64,000 nucleotides of DNA, taken from positions 20,973,817-21,037,816 of the forward strand of contig JBCNJP010000008.1 in assembly GCA_039602395.1 (NCBI GenBank), written 5' to 3'. Shown one piece after another: positions 49,993-60,594 of this stretch. The stretch comes from Deinandra increscens subsp. villosa (lineage: Eukaryota; Streptophyta; Magnoliopsida; Asterales; Asteraceae). Each line of letters begins with the position of its first letter. Position 1 is the stretch's first letter. Under the pieces are notes generated by a model that saw nothing but the letters and a program-made list of their open reading frames with translations, made no database searches and was not told the DNA's origin. Made by a program: the position numbers and the translations under genes.

Positions 49993-50700
49993 TGTCTTTG
50001 ATTGAACTTCTTTTTATTGAAAAGTGGGTTTTTGATCGGAAAGTGGGTTTTTGGTTGAAAGTGGCTTGATCGAAAAGTAGGTCGAAAAGGGTTTTCGATT
50101 GGAGGTAGCTGATCGAAAAGTACTTTTCGATCGGAATAGATGCGGATCGAAAAGTGTGATGCGATCGAAAAGTGAAGGCTGGATCGAAAAGTCTCGAAGG
50201 GGACTTTTCGATCACGAGGCACAATGGATCGAAAAGTCACAGGGGACTTTTCGATCAATGGAGACTGATCGAGAAGTCACAAGGGGACTTCTCGATTGAG
50301 AGGGTTGGATCGAAAAGTCTCTGAGGGGACTTTTCGATCGGTGAAACTGATCGAGAAGTCACAAAAAGGGACTTCTCGATTGGGCAGGCTGGTCGAAAAG
50401 TCACTTAGGGGACTTTTCGAGCAGGATCAATGGATCGAAAAGCCACTGAGGGGGCTTTCACGATCGGAAAGGGTCAACAGGAGGGACTTTTCGATCAGAC
50501 AGACCGATCGAAAAGCAGAAAACAGGTTCGAAAAGTGTTGAAAACACAATCACAGCTTCCGAAACTTCTGACTTGAGTTACAACCTGCACAAAAACACCT
50601 CCGAACGTGCTAATAGCTGAAAATCACCAGAAAAACCCAATTCGTTAGTACTCAAAATCTTGAATCTGATATCGCGAGAGCCTCGAAACTTGTGTTTCTT
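49993..50700 (-). repeat. Element D leader with array of GATCGAAAAGTC hairpins
   Basis: Eight hairpins between 50111 and 50465. First is a perfect 22-base palindrome (50111-50132, arm GATCGAAAAGT); then stems with arms GATCGAAAAGTC/GACTTTTCGATC at 50182-50213, 50227-50256 and 50308-50339; arms GATCGAGAAGTC/GACTTCTCGATT at 50267-50297 and 50349-50381; a stem at 50391-50422; and one with AAAGCC/GGCTTT at 50433-50465. Loops are short and mostly end in AGGG. Isolated half-sites flank the array on both sides. Confidence 0.9.
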
Positions 50701-50713
50701 GGCTCTGATACCA
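50701..50713 (-). other. Element D primer binding site (tRNA-iMet)
   Basis: Minus-strand TGGTATCAGAGCC, two bases inside the LTR start at 50716. Confidence 0.95.
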
Positions 50714-50715
50714 AT

Positions 50716-51237
50716 TGTAAGTCCCAAAATGATCCTTACGCGATATCTAGTCCAATCAAGACCGTGCGGAATCCGGTTTGATTGGTGATTCAAGATTAAT
50801 TGAAAAATAAGATGAATAAGCAATTAAGAACGAGAATAACACACAAACCACAAGAAGTAGAACACTTGAATAACCTCCTTTGATTGCAATACACAATCGA
50901 AATTCTCTTTAGAGAATTTCGTAAACCACCAATTGAGATCAACACCAAAACAGCAACCTCATAATGAGGGGAGGTCTTCCCTTATATAGGGATTCTCCAA
51001 CTTGGAGAACAAGACAACCTAAAAACCCTAATTAATAGTCAATTCCCGTATTTGACTTTCCAGGCCCACTAAAACCCATCTAAACTCTTTTAAACTGAGC
51101 CCAAACCTATCTAAAATGGCCCAATGACCCAATATACCCATAACCCAGCTTATTTTCACCTATTCTAACACACAGGCCTTCAGAATACTCCGCCAAGCGA
51201 TGATTTAATACACAAGCCACAAATCTTGGTCCTTACA
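50716..51237 (-). repeat. Element D 5' LTR
   Basis: 522 bases, TGTAAG to CTTACA. TATA box at about 50980-50990; immediately upstream in transcript sense is the palindrome TTCTCCAA-C-TTGGAGAA (50993-51009). The only difference from the other LTR falls in this palindrome. Confidence 0.97.
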
Positions 51238-51438
51238 ATACGTACATTCGAAGATATATCACGAGGGTATGTATAAACGAACAAAAATCAAGTACTGCCT
51301 TCGTTGTTTCCCAAATGAATTCCCAAACTATTGTGTAGCCATAACGAGCGAACAAATGACGAATAATGCTTATGTACTGCCGCCGCCGCAACGCGCAGGT
51401 ACATTACTAGTATTCGTATAAGCATACATATTTAATAC

Positions 51439-52866
51439 CTATACAGTAGGTACCGATCGCCATGTGTTGGACATCCATGGGGTTGCCTTTGGCTGTTCAT
51501 TATTGCATCGCAAGCTACACATGTGATTTGGTACCACTCTTGTATCACTGGCATCTTAATGATGCTGCAAGCAATCAAGTATGATTGATCTTGATTTAAA
51601 ACAGAAATTAGCATCTACGTATAATATATGCACATAAACTGAAGAAAGAAAGTGATATGTTAATGGAATGTACCTGCAGGGTGTCGTCTCTTTCGCTATA
51701 AAGATGCGATATCTGGGTTATTGGTAACCCTGGCACCGGGTATATCTCTGATACATGACGAATGGCTAGCCTCCTCAGCGGGTGTCCACCTCTTGCAATC
51801 CTAAAGTTGCATTTAATGAAATAAGAAAAGTTAGTAGATGCTGCAATACAAATTATTATATGTATTGTTGTCTAAGATTGTCGAAATGTACTATCTAGGC
51901 ATATCACTCCTAGCAGCTGACCCGGGGTCAATAAACACTTGTGTACCACCTGTGCATTGCAGTCGAATAACACCTGCCACATAAGATTATTTAGAAAGGG
52001 CACCTAAAAAAATACTTAACCAAAGCATCAATTAGTTTAGTTACCTCCTTGTGTGACAACGCGTAATGCAGTGGCGACGACGATGACCTCCGTGTCGGTC
52101 TCAGTAAATCGCTGGAGATCAAGCCCTTCATAAATCAGATCCCACAGTGACACTGAAACCGGAAGACACCTGCATATGAAAAATGAGTATATCATAGACT
52201 GTCAGAAAACCTACGCAGCTGAAAATTCATACCTAGGTGCTTCCAACTGCATTCTTAGAACAGTCGTGTTGTCATTTATATCTGCCACCTCCAGATCGGT
52301 AACCTTGCCCATGTAATCTGTATTTGATCAAATGATTTGTCAATTATTTACAGTTTTAAATGAATGCAAATGTGTAAGTATTGATACTTATGAGTTGCCG
52401 ACCCGTATATGGCATGCTGTTCAGATGATACCTCGGAACTAAGTTAAAGCACCTGAGTGGAATATCCTCCCTTGACCCTAGAGAGTATGCAATGACATTT
52501 CCATCAATTCTGAATGCACACGGATGCGGAGAAGCCTTGTCAAATTTTGGAGGAAGGGTGATAGTATATCTGCTTAGTAAGTATGCACTGCGAAACTTCA
52601 ATTTTTTTTCCACCTGTGAATATTCAACTTCATTGAAGACAGCTTGAATCGTGTTGTGCTACAAGAAAACATATGTTATCTATATTAGCTATTGTTTTTA
52701 GTGCTTATTAGATATTAGGCATTATAAGGCTTACATATTTGTCTATCAAGAGGCAAGTCATTGTTGGCTCCATACAAAAGGTTTTCCACATATTTAACAC
52801 TCTAACCTCAAGCGGCCTAGGCGTGCTGTTGAGTGTTATGTCTGCGATCCTCATAGGTATACCCAT
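51439..52866 (-). pseudogene. RPA70-like gene 1, exons 1-7
   Basis: Exons with splice signals, minus strand: 52735-52866 (ATG at 52866), 52388-52658, 52233-52317, 52045-52169, 51895-51973, 51675-51800 and 51439-51564; all join in frame. Exon 1 has RPLEVRVLNMWK and exon 2 an OB-fold pattern like plant DUF223/RPA proteins; exons 3-5 (MGKVTDLEV, SVSLWDLIYEGL) are the second OB fold; exon 7 has a zinc-ribbon start (CVACDAIMN...CPTH). The donor after exon 5 reads AT instead of GT (51893-51894), which should spoil splicing. Role of the family: single-stranded DNA binding. The nearby helicase tail suggests a Helitron-borne copy, not the cellular RPA gene. Confidence 0.7.
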
Positions 52867-55107
52867 TACTATAAAATTATAAAGGTTTATAATTAAGTTA
52901 TAGGATCTGTATGTAACACACTAATTTGAAATATAACACAAATTAGTGGAGCAGAGAGACCTACTAACGTAATAGAAAGTTACCTATAAACAGAAAAACA
53001 TAATATGATTTCAGAACAATTTAAAATAGTATTCTAATGAAGCTTTAAAATGGATTCAATCTAACAATCATACTAAACATGTTGTTGGTGCAGCATAAGC
53101 ATATCAAATGTTAAATCATATTTAGAATTTACTAAAGTATACAAAGAGAATGTTGTGTTTGAATAATTTCATTAGTGCCCTATTAAAGATGCTTTCAATC
53201 TAAATCATAACTTATGCAAACTGACATCATCAAAACACATATTCTCTTAATTCAATTTTTAATTTTTTGTTCTTATATTTCTGTGAATACACATAAAGAG
53301 TTTAGTAAACTGATAAAGAAACATAAAGGAAGAACAAAACATGCATGCTCAATCCATCATATTTGACATACAAAATAAACATATGAACAACCTCTGACTA
53401 AAAGCGACGCCGGAGGCGCAAGTAATTTTGTGTCAAGAGGCAAACTTGAGTAGATTCGAGCCAAATAAAGCAAGTTGGGTAGAAGTAAACATGCATTAAC
53501 ATATACAAAGCGCAAGGCATGAAAGAAGAAGCAAGCTAGGGTGCGTTCAAATCAATTTCATTTTTTTAACAGGTAATGCATGCAAATCAAAGATAGTGTG
53601 GGATCACCTGTACTCGAACAGGCTGCGTAGTCGGAAGCATTTGATCGGCCATGGATAGGTGTAGAAGCAAATATCTCTCTACACGGTCGCTGAAGGTGAA
53701 ATCGCCTGCTGATCTTCTGAGGTATGGGGGTAGCGTGTGTATTGGAGAAGCAAATGTGGAGAGGTATGGCTGATCAACCACCCGACCGTCCGACTCTGAG
53801 TAAGTACGGAAAGAGTATGGTCGCCTATTTCTTGGTTATATGTATGAAGCTATTCTTTGACACCGTTAGTTTCGAGTCAAGAGTAATAATCTGCTGGGCC
53901 AGGAGTTGGGCTACTATGTGGGCTGTTCCTCGAGATGTAAATTTCATCATGTGCATCTGATTGTGTCTACATATCTTCAATTATAATTACCATACACATA
54001 GAGCCTATAGAATATAAATCCAATGATTGTGCATCTGATTATCTCTCAGGCAAACCCAAAAATCCATGAAACAAAGAAAGAAAAGACCTGCCTTAGAATC
54101 AAATACATCTGATTGCATACAAAAGATTGTGTTATTTTCATTCAAAAGTATCCAAATAGTATGTTCAATACAACTTACAAAATAATAACCAAAACAAAGT
54201 GCGTTTAGGTTATAACAGATAGAGTTGTGCTAACTTTATTAGCCGCGATGCTAACCTTAATAGCTATTATTAGTTATTATTCGTATGGTTTTCCTCTTAA
54301 ATGCAATTATATAGGGATGATGAATATGAAAATAACACACCCAAACAACCACGTGGCAAATCACAATAATACATCAAGCATAACACCTTAACGAATAATA
54401 ATAGAGGGGCGATTTCATAAAACCACATCAAGTGTCAACCTAACACATCTATCTACAAAGCCCGATGGTTGGGCACAAAAGATGATTTGTGGAAAAGCAA
54501 GATCATCAGAAGGGCTATATAAGTATAATGCTAGGTGATTATTGAATGATTTAGTGAGGTTTTGCAGTTAGTCAAAGGCAATGGTGCATCTAACTCTCTA
54601 CTTATAAAATAGAGGTAGAAGTTCTCTATTTTAGAACCAAAAAAAGAACATAGATGAAGGGAGGCAAAGGATAGGAAGCCAAACCTATTAGAAATCATAC
54701 TATGAGCTCCCTGTTGGGGTGCTAAATTAAGTTCCAAAACATAAAGAATCTACCAAGAGATGTAGGCAAGGATAATGTGCGGGCACTGTGCCAACGATGA
54801 TTCCATTACACATTAAGAGAGGAGCCATTTTATAAAACCATTCCTATAGCATCAAAGGCAATAACTGCCAATACATAGGTTTTTTTACATATTGCCATAA
54901 GTGATTGCCAAAAGCTATTTTTCGGAATATGTTTGTAGAGGGCATTTCATACATGCCATTACTAAAGCAACCTGCCATATATACATATACCTTTTACATA
55001 TTTTCCTACACACCTAGTGGTGATGCCCAAAAACATAGGTTTCTTACAAAATATCATCCAAAATACTAAGGCCTGCGAGTTAGCCAACCACCGATCATAT
55101 GGTAGCC
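52867..55107. other. Intergenic DNA between the two RPA-like genes
   Basis: About 2.2 kb of AT-rich DNA. No convincing exon or repeat boundary was found. It presumably holds the promoter of RPA-like gene 1 (minus strand). Near 54830-55000 there are repeated GCCAAT/GCCATT words resembling a decayed small transposon, with no clear ends. Confidence 0.35.
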
Positions 55108-57121
55108 TTACCCTTCATTTTTTTTTTCTGCAGCATCTGCATTTTCTGTTTAACATAAATTAAATCAGCATGGTTGGTCAGGTTAGGCATATAGTGTAAA
55201 ATAATATAGAAAAAGGTTACCAACTTCCCCGAGTATTTTCCTCTTTGCATGAGACCCTTCAGCTTTGAACCCATCATCGATAGAAGGGCCAGAGCTAACG
55301 GTCCTAGAATCACTCGCATTAGCTGAAGAAGACGCCGTGCCCTCACTAACATCGAACACCCTGTTGGCCACAAACTGTAGCTTGTCTTTGAATACCTTTT
55401 TAGACGTTTTTAGCTGGAAAAATTTTACATCCCTTTTATAGCCTTAACTGGATCAGGCAGCTGCATTGGGTTTGTGTGTCCTTGTGTTTGGACCATGTAT
55501 GCACAGCTTACACCAACTATGGCTGCCATGGCATGCTCAAACAGCGTGACATCCGCCAGGCCCTCTGTGTCTTCTATTGTGAAGTTGACACAATACCTGT
55601 TTTGGGATACTTTAGTTAGCCTTGGCTATTCATATAAAATGTAGCGTACAGTTAGGAATGCCTACATGTATTTCAGATACTCCTTGCTATGTTGAGGCAC
55701 GTGTATCCGTCCGACTGCCTTGGCAAAGTAATATTGCACTCACTGTAGGTTATAAAGAACCAATTGCGATTTTGTGTGATCCGTGTAATTGTTGCCACGC
55801 AGGTGTACTTATTCTTCAGCAATTTAATTAGTTGCACAAATCATTATATCTTTATTAAAGTGCTGCAATTATTAATTGAATATTAATGGGGGCCATCACC
55901 ACTTACAGCCAGTGTCTCCATATCCTTTTCATACAAAGCAGAGAGGTTGATTCGGTTCTGATTTGCCAACCTAGGTGTGAAACGAACCCTATCTGGTGTC
56001 GGCGTACCCCTAAAGCTGCAATTTGTGAAAACGTTAGCACCATTTGCATAGGCATTTTTTCGGGTGGGTGTGTATGCAAGGTTGGTTTGCTTACCGGATT
56101 GCCATCTCTTTTGTGAGGTCTATTCTTGGATTAATACACATCCTTGTCTCTGAGCAAGATTGAAGTTGAACCCCCTCTGTTATAAGATATAATCTTAAGT
56201 GATCCTAGATTATAAACCTGGCATTAATTTCAGTAGTTGTATTACCTTTGTAAGGCACCACTTTTAGCCCTTCAATTGCAGCGATCACAGGTTCATTTGT
56301 TTCTGCAAGCGCCTAGATATCAACTGTGCTTTCTATCTCCTTCCATAATGCCACAACAACAAAGTCATCACTCCATCGTCGAGATTCAAAAGCATTTATT
56401 GTATGTAGCATAAGAGGATTCCGTATATGTATCATATGATTTCTCTAATACCTCATGCCTATCAGCTTTAGCCACACCATGCTTTTGTCAGCACCTATTT
56501 CCACATGCTCCAAATCTTCAACCTTCCCTATCACATCTATATAAGGGTAATAAAAGTAAGAGAGAGCCAATGCTGAATGGAAAGAAATTAGAGGTCTATA
56601 CAGCAACCAAAAGCAATTTGTATGTACACCTGTCAGTATCTTGTGACAACTCTTTCGATAGTGTAGCTGGTCGAATGGATAGAAATTGAAGTAATGAGTT
56701 GGTATGCCTTCATCATCATTCAACTCGGTTATCAAACTGTCTTTGCTTAGCTTAATCGAAGCAGGGTGGGGGGTCACCTTTAGCAGGGTCAGAGCATGTT
56801 TACATGTATACATGTCTAGAAGATAGCATTTTGACACACTAATGAGGTTGTCCATGTCTTTTTCCTCATCTAGATTAAACGTAGCTTGGATTCCATTACC
56901 CTGTTAATTTAATATGAGAAATATATTGGATATATACAAAGATCACTGCCTGTTATAATACACTTGATGATTTAGTTTGTGACACTAACCAATTTGTCAA
57001 CCAGCAGGTAGCTGTAAATGTCTCCGTCCTTATATGGTTTCCACTTTTTGAGCACCCTAACTTCAATTGGAATTGGTGCCTCACCTGCAGCTATCAGAGG
57101 TATCCCCTTGCTATTGTCCAT
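55108..57121 (-). pseudogene. RPA70-like gene 2
   Basis: Exons, minus strand: 56990-57121 (ATG at 57121, IEVRVLKKWKPYKDGDIYSY), 56630-56900, 56452-56536 (DVIGKVEDLEHV, start of the second OB fold), about 56246-56396, 56095-56176, 55907-56015, about 55681-55815 (WFFITYSECN, zinc-ribbon region with its first Cys apparently Tyr), about 55221-55596 and 55108-55145 (ENADAAEKKNEG, stop). Layout matches gene 1. Lesions: TAG in exon 4 just after STVDI, no AG acceptor in front of exon 4, and a one-base frame problem near 55440. So a pseudogene. It starts only about 145 bases beyond the end of the helicase tail, in the same direction. Confidence 0.72.
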
Positions 57122-57266
57122 TTGTTTCCTGCAATATTAATTGTAGGCAGCAAGGATATAAAAAATCTAAACAGAAAATCTATTGGTTATCATAATTTTT
57201 TTTTGCTATAATATATAAGTGATCATCAATGTGTGGCAAGCCATTACCAAAACCTGGTTATCTTCT

Positions 57267-57510
57267 ATCTTTGTAAGAAATATGAGTACACTATGTTTCT
57301 GGTTTGATTATTTGAAAAGCCTTCCTAGGGTACTATTACGACTTTCAAAGATGAGGGTGATGTGGCTCTTGAAAAAGCAACATACAACTGTCCATGTCCG
57401 AATACATGCTGAGGGAGGTAAACACCTATTTTCGATAGAGCTTGACCTTGACTTTTGTTTTGGTCAAAAACTGCCTAAGCAATTAGTTGATCAAACTTTG
57501 TAAGTGAGGT
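57267..57510 (-). pseudogene. Helitron helicase, C-terminal remnant
   Basis: Minus-strand frame reads NKSQGQALSKIGVYLPQ, then HGQLYVAFSRATS, then KVVIVP*EGFSNNQTRNIVY. These are the last conserved motifs of the PIF1-like helicase domain of Helitron Rep/Hel proteins (AxTINKSQGQT and QLYVAxSR). In-frame stops interrupt it at the end of KVVIVP and before the NKSQ motif. The N-terminal Rep and most of the helicase are absent: the LTR at 57519 begins just upstream. Together with the two RPA-like genes downstream it indicates a decayed autonomous Helitron on the minus strand. Confidence 0.75.
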
Positions 57511-57518
57511 AGCGTGTT

Positions 57519-58292
57519 TGATGTAAATAAAGATGAAAATGTAATTGTGAAGATTGACACGAGGATGTAACGAGGGAAAATCCAGGAATCCTTGAGTATC
57601 CTCAAGGAGCCTAGCAAAAAACCTCGGGGGCCGGTTCAAGGTACCTGCCTCCTAAAACTTTTATATAATGAAGGTCTTTAGTACAAATGAAATGAGCTCG
57701 TATTCTAAGTGTTGCAGAGAGTTTTGATAGCGAGTATCGTGTGTTGTGTGTGTCCCCCTGAATGAATGACCTAGAGCTCGTTTAAATAGTAAAAACTACA
57801 TTAACTAACTAGGCTAAAAACTAGGGATTGAGTCTTCAAGTCTTTATGAACGTTGGAGTCAGTTACAACACGTCCCATAAAGCCTTGACCGAGTCTTTAG
57901 CCATCATTTACACGTCCCTTAATACCTGCAATCAATTAAGACACGTGGACAATTGTAACGGTTAATCGATAACTGTAGTTCAGGATCCTTTGAGCTTCTG
58001 GCGAGCATTCTGAAATAATATAACCATCTGTCCTATATTTTAGGGATTCTCCCAACTAAGCCAATATGAACATTGTGGACCACTTAGTCCACGTTCTATA
58101 TCATTTGTCCGAATCTTTAGGCTTGTCTACACGTTTCTTTGACCCTTCAATTAATAAGACACATGGGAAAAACAAACGAGTTAGTTGATAACTGTAATTC
58201 AGGATGCTCGAACCTGCCAGGATCCTGAACTTGCGTAAGGATATTGAACCATTTGAGCTTCCGGCCAGGATCCCGGATTATCAGCCCTAACA
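57519..58292 (-). repeat. LTR of another retrotransposon (3' LTR side)
   Basis: About 774 bases from TGATGTAAAT to CCCTAACA (+ strand). On the minus strand a purine tract CAGGGGCAAT precedes the start TGTTAGGG. Palindromic words around AGGATCCT recur (about 57985, 58219, 58268), and CCTTGAG/CTCAAGG stands near 57590. Its internal region runs into the assembly gap. The superfamily cannot be told from the LTR alone. Confidence 0.6.
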
Positions 58293-58346
58293 ATTGCCCC
58301 TGAATTTTAACAGTTGTCCAGATAATCAACTTCATCTCAGGAGGCT

Positions 58347-58846
58347 NNNNNNNNNNNNNNNNNNNNNNNNNNNNNNNNNNNNNNNNNNNNNNNNNNNNNN
58401 NNNNNNNNNNNNNNNNNNNNNNNNNNNNNNNNNNNNNNNNNNNNNNNNNNNNNNNNNNNNNNNNNNNNNNNNNNNNNNNNNNNNNNNNNNNNNNNNNNNN
58501 NNNNNNNNNNNNNNNNNNNNNNNNNNNNNNNNNNNNNNNNNNNNNNNNNNNNNNNNNNNNNNNNNNNNNNNNNNNNNNNNNNNNNNNNNNNNNNNNNNNN
58601 NNNNNNNNNNNNNNNNNNNNNNNNNNNNNNNNNNNNNNNNNNNNNNNNNNNNNNNNNNNNNNNNNNNNNNNNNNNNNNNNNNNNNNNNNNNNNNNNNNNN
58701 NNNNNNNNNNNNNNNNNNNNNNNNNNNNNNNNNNNNNNNNNNNNNNNNNNNNNNNNNNNNNNNNNNNNNNNNNNNNNNNNNNNNNNNNNNNNNNNNNNNN
58801 NNNNNNNNNNNNNNNNNNNNNNNNNNNNNNNNNNNNNNNNNNNNNN
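58347..58846. other. Assembly gap of 500 N
   Basis: Exactly 500 unknown bases, a usual placeholder for a gap of unknown size. The sequence on its left belongs to the LTR element at 57519, that on its right to element F; the LTR ends differ, so at least two elements meet in the gap. Open frames across it are meaningless. Confidence 0.98.
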
Positions 58847-59488
58847 GGAAACTCCAAAAACAGCAGCAGCCCAGTCGTAAACTCGATGAACAGCCTTTAA
58901 AACTTCAAAAGCTCAAACTTTTTCAGCAAAAACTTGAATCCAATATCGTGAGAACCTCGAATCTGTGATTCTTGGCTCTGATACCAATTGTAGGTCCGGA
59001 AATCTCCCAAACACACGATATCTTAATCAAACACGAGTGCGGAATCCTCGTGAGAGATCGATTCAAAAAAGAAAGATGAAGAGAACACGAGAAAACGATG
59101 AATAATCGATAAAAGCTTGATCTTGCACACAAGTAAACTTGTCGGGTACAAAACACAAATCGTAAACTCCTTGGCTCTTCCCTTAGAATCGTAAACACCA
59201 GCCTCCCAAATAAGGAGGACAAGTGGTCTATATATAGACCACCATTGGGTTTACTATTGGGCCCCTTTTGATCATAAACCCAATAGTAAACCCAAGCCCA
59301 ATCATAAACTAGCCTAACTACAATAGCAAACTAGCCTATAATTCTAATGAAACCCTCTAAGCCCAACCCAACTTATTTAATATTACAAGCCTCATAATAT
59401 AGCCTCTACAGTTACTAAGTTAACACTTATAACGTAACTAACGGAGATTGTCTAACGGAAGTTAACCTTGGAATTCTCGGATGTCACA
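58847..59488 (-). mobile_element. Element F: D-related copia element, 5' end only
   Basis: Leader end (58847-58973), tRNA-Met primer site (58974-58986, minus TGGTATCAGAGCC) and 5' LTR (58989-59488, TGTAGGTCC to TGTCACA). The leader next to the primer site is like that of D (ATATCGTGAGAACCTCGAA versus ATATCGCGAGAGCCTCGAA), so F belongs to a sister family. It sits in the gag of element E, whose 5' part it replaces; the rest of F is in or beyond the gap. Confidence 0.75.
59223..59294 (-). promoter_or_regulatory. Element F promoter: palindromic TATA box and inverted repeat
   Basis: The TATA box is the centre of a perfect 20-base palindrome GTGGTCTATATATAGACCAC (59223-59242). Just upstream in transcript sense is a perfect 16-base inverted repeat, TGGGTTTACTATTGGG (59246-59261) / CCCAATAGTAAACCCA (59279-59294). 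Confidence 0.65.
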
Positions 59489-60594
59489 ATGTTTAGCAAA
59501 CAGTCTCGCCACCAGGAAGTCTCAAAGAAGGCGTTCATGATTTGAAAGACAAGGCTGAGATTGGTGATTATTCTGAGTTTGTTGGTTCCAAATCTGTTGA
59601 AGAAAAGCAAAAGGAAAAAGGCAAAAGAACTGAAGCTTCTGAAGCTCTAAAGGTTGTGTCTGGGTCTTCGTCTTCAAAAGCTGACATTGATGAAACGATT
59701 ATCAATGCTTTAAAAGATCTCAAGAAAGTTAAAGCTGAATTTTCTCGTCTTGCAAAGAACGGGCATAAATCATTTGATTCAAAAGAGAAGGTTTCTGGAA
59801 AATATACAGGTTTGGGATTTCAAAAGAAACAGGTTAATGTGAATGTTTCAAAGGTTCAACAGCAACATAATTTGAAGAAAGTTAATCTGAAGCAAGTGAA
59901 GAAAGAAGTTTTTAAAGCTGACAAAGTTCAACCCGAGAGGTTTTACAAACTCAAGGGTTCGGAACAAATATTTTCTGATAAAGAATTCCCGCTACATTGC
60001 GTAGATGCTCGGAAAGTTGCTGAAGTTTTTATGAAGAATGTTGATTCAAAGACCAAGAAGCAACAAGGTGCTAAATATTCTTCTGGAGGATCCAATTCTA
60101 CTCCAAAGAGCCCGACATCCAAATGGGTTTATGATCATCGATTTCAGGTATATGATAATTTTTATGATCATTTTGGAGATGAATATGTTTGTGAAGCTAT
60201 GCAGGTTCCAAAGACAAGAAACATAAACAATCGTTTGTGTTACAATTGCCGACAAAAAGGGCATATGGCACAAGATTGTCATGTCACTGCTGCTTCTAGT
60301 TCAAGAAGAGAAAAGGTTCCATATGTTGGTAAAACTGCCAAACCGCGATTCATTGATGAATATGGCAGAGTGTTTGATGGATTTCCACAACCTACATTTT
60401 TCAAAACTCAAGGAAGATTTATTCCTCGTTTTCAAAATGTTCCATATGTAGGTTGTTCGTCACAATCGACTGTGACCGGTTCATCAGATACCGATTTACC
60501 AAAACAACAACACTGGAAAGCTAAAGTGGTTTCAAGAGGAAATCAAGATAATGGTCGACCAGAAGCAATTCGCTTCGGGTCATTTATAAACTGA
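59489..60594 (+). pseudogene. gag: Element E gag, C-terminal half
   Basis: Open from the element F border to a TGA at 60592-60594, no start codon. A Lys-rich region with KKVKAEFSRLAKNGH, KADKVQPERFYKLKG and FSDKEFPLHCVDARK (also in C2), SNSTPKSPTSKWV (also in G), the second zinc knuckle CYNCRQKGHMAQDC near 60240 and the tail GRPEAIRFGSFIN. Directly after the stop comes TTGACCAGTGTGCAGG, as in C2 and G. The preserved frame suggests the decay began only with the insertion of F. Confidence 0.8.

Larger units (their letters stand above)
45302..51237 (-). mobile_element. Element D: very young gag-only copia element
   Basis: Perfect target duplication ATACG (45297-45301 and 51238-51242); LTRs of 522 bases each that differ at a single site (T near 45592 versus C at 50995); terminal inverted repeat TGTAAG/CTTACA. 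Minus-strand order: LTR, tRNA-Met primer site, leader with hairpin array, a 680-codon open reading frame, 2.1 kb without coding, purine tract, LTR. No protease, integrase, RT or RNase H. One difference in 522 bases, with the usual plant LTR rate of 1.3e-8, means an age of the order of 0.1 million years, so the element was moved recently by enzymes from elsewhere. Confidence 0.95.
43432..51410 (+). mobile_element. Non-autonomous Helitron inserted in an intron of RPA-like gene 1, itself holding element D
   Basis: 5' end TCTATACTACTATACAATG, a classic plant Helitron start; 3' end ATTACTAG with a GC-rich stretch (GCCGCCGCAACGCGC) just before it; host bases A and T on either side (43431, 51411), no target duplication. 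Removing it leaves a sensible 67-base intron. Without element D it is about 2.0 kb and has no helicase of its own. The stem near the 3' end is weak, which lowers confidence. Confidence 0.65.

Noticed and set aside
50111..50465. CRISPR array, because of regular short repeats with spacers
   Set aside because: Units are inverted repeats with near-constant short loops inside a plant retroelement leader; spacers are not unique sequences of constant length and no cas genes exist.
27425..50540. Pol III B-box arrays, since GTTCGA, GATCGA and GTTCAA match the start of the B-box consensus
   Set aside because: The closing C of the consensus is missing in most copies, many C2 words are GTTCGG, and no A boxes were noticed at fitting distances.
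53587..53960. Small genes on both strands near 53.6-54.0 kb
   Set aside because: Overlapping short frames without motifs, splice pattern or recognisable products.
58147..58968. Two open frames crossing 58347-58846
   Set aside because: They consist almost entirely of N from the assembly gap.
57519..59488. One element with LTRs at 57519-58292 and 58989-59488
   Set aside because: The two LTRs have different ends and lengths and no shared sequence, so they belong to different elements separated by the gap.
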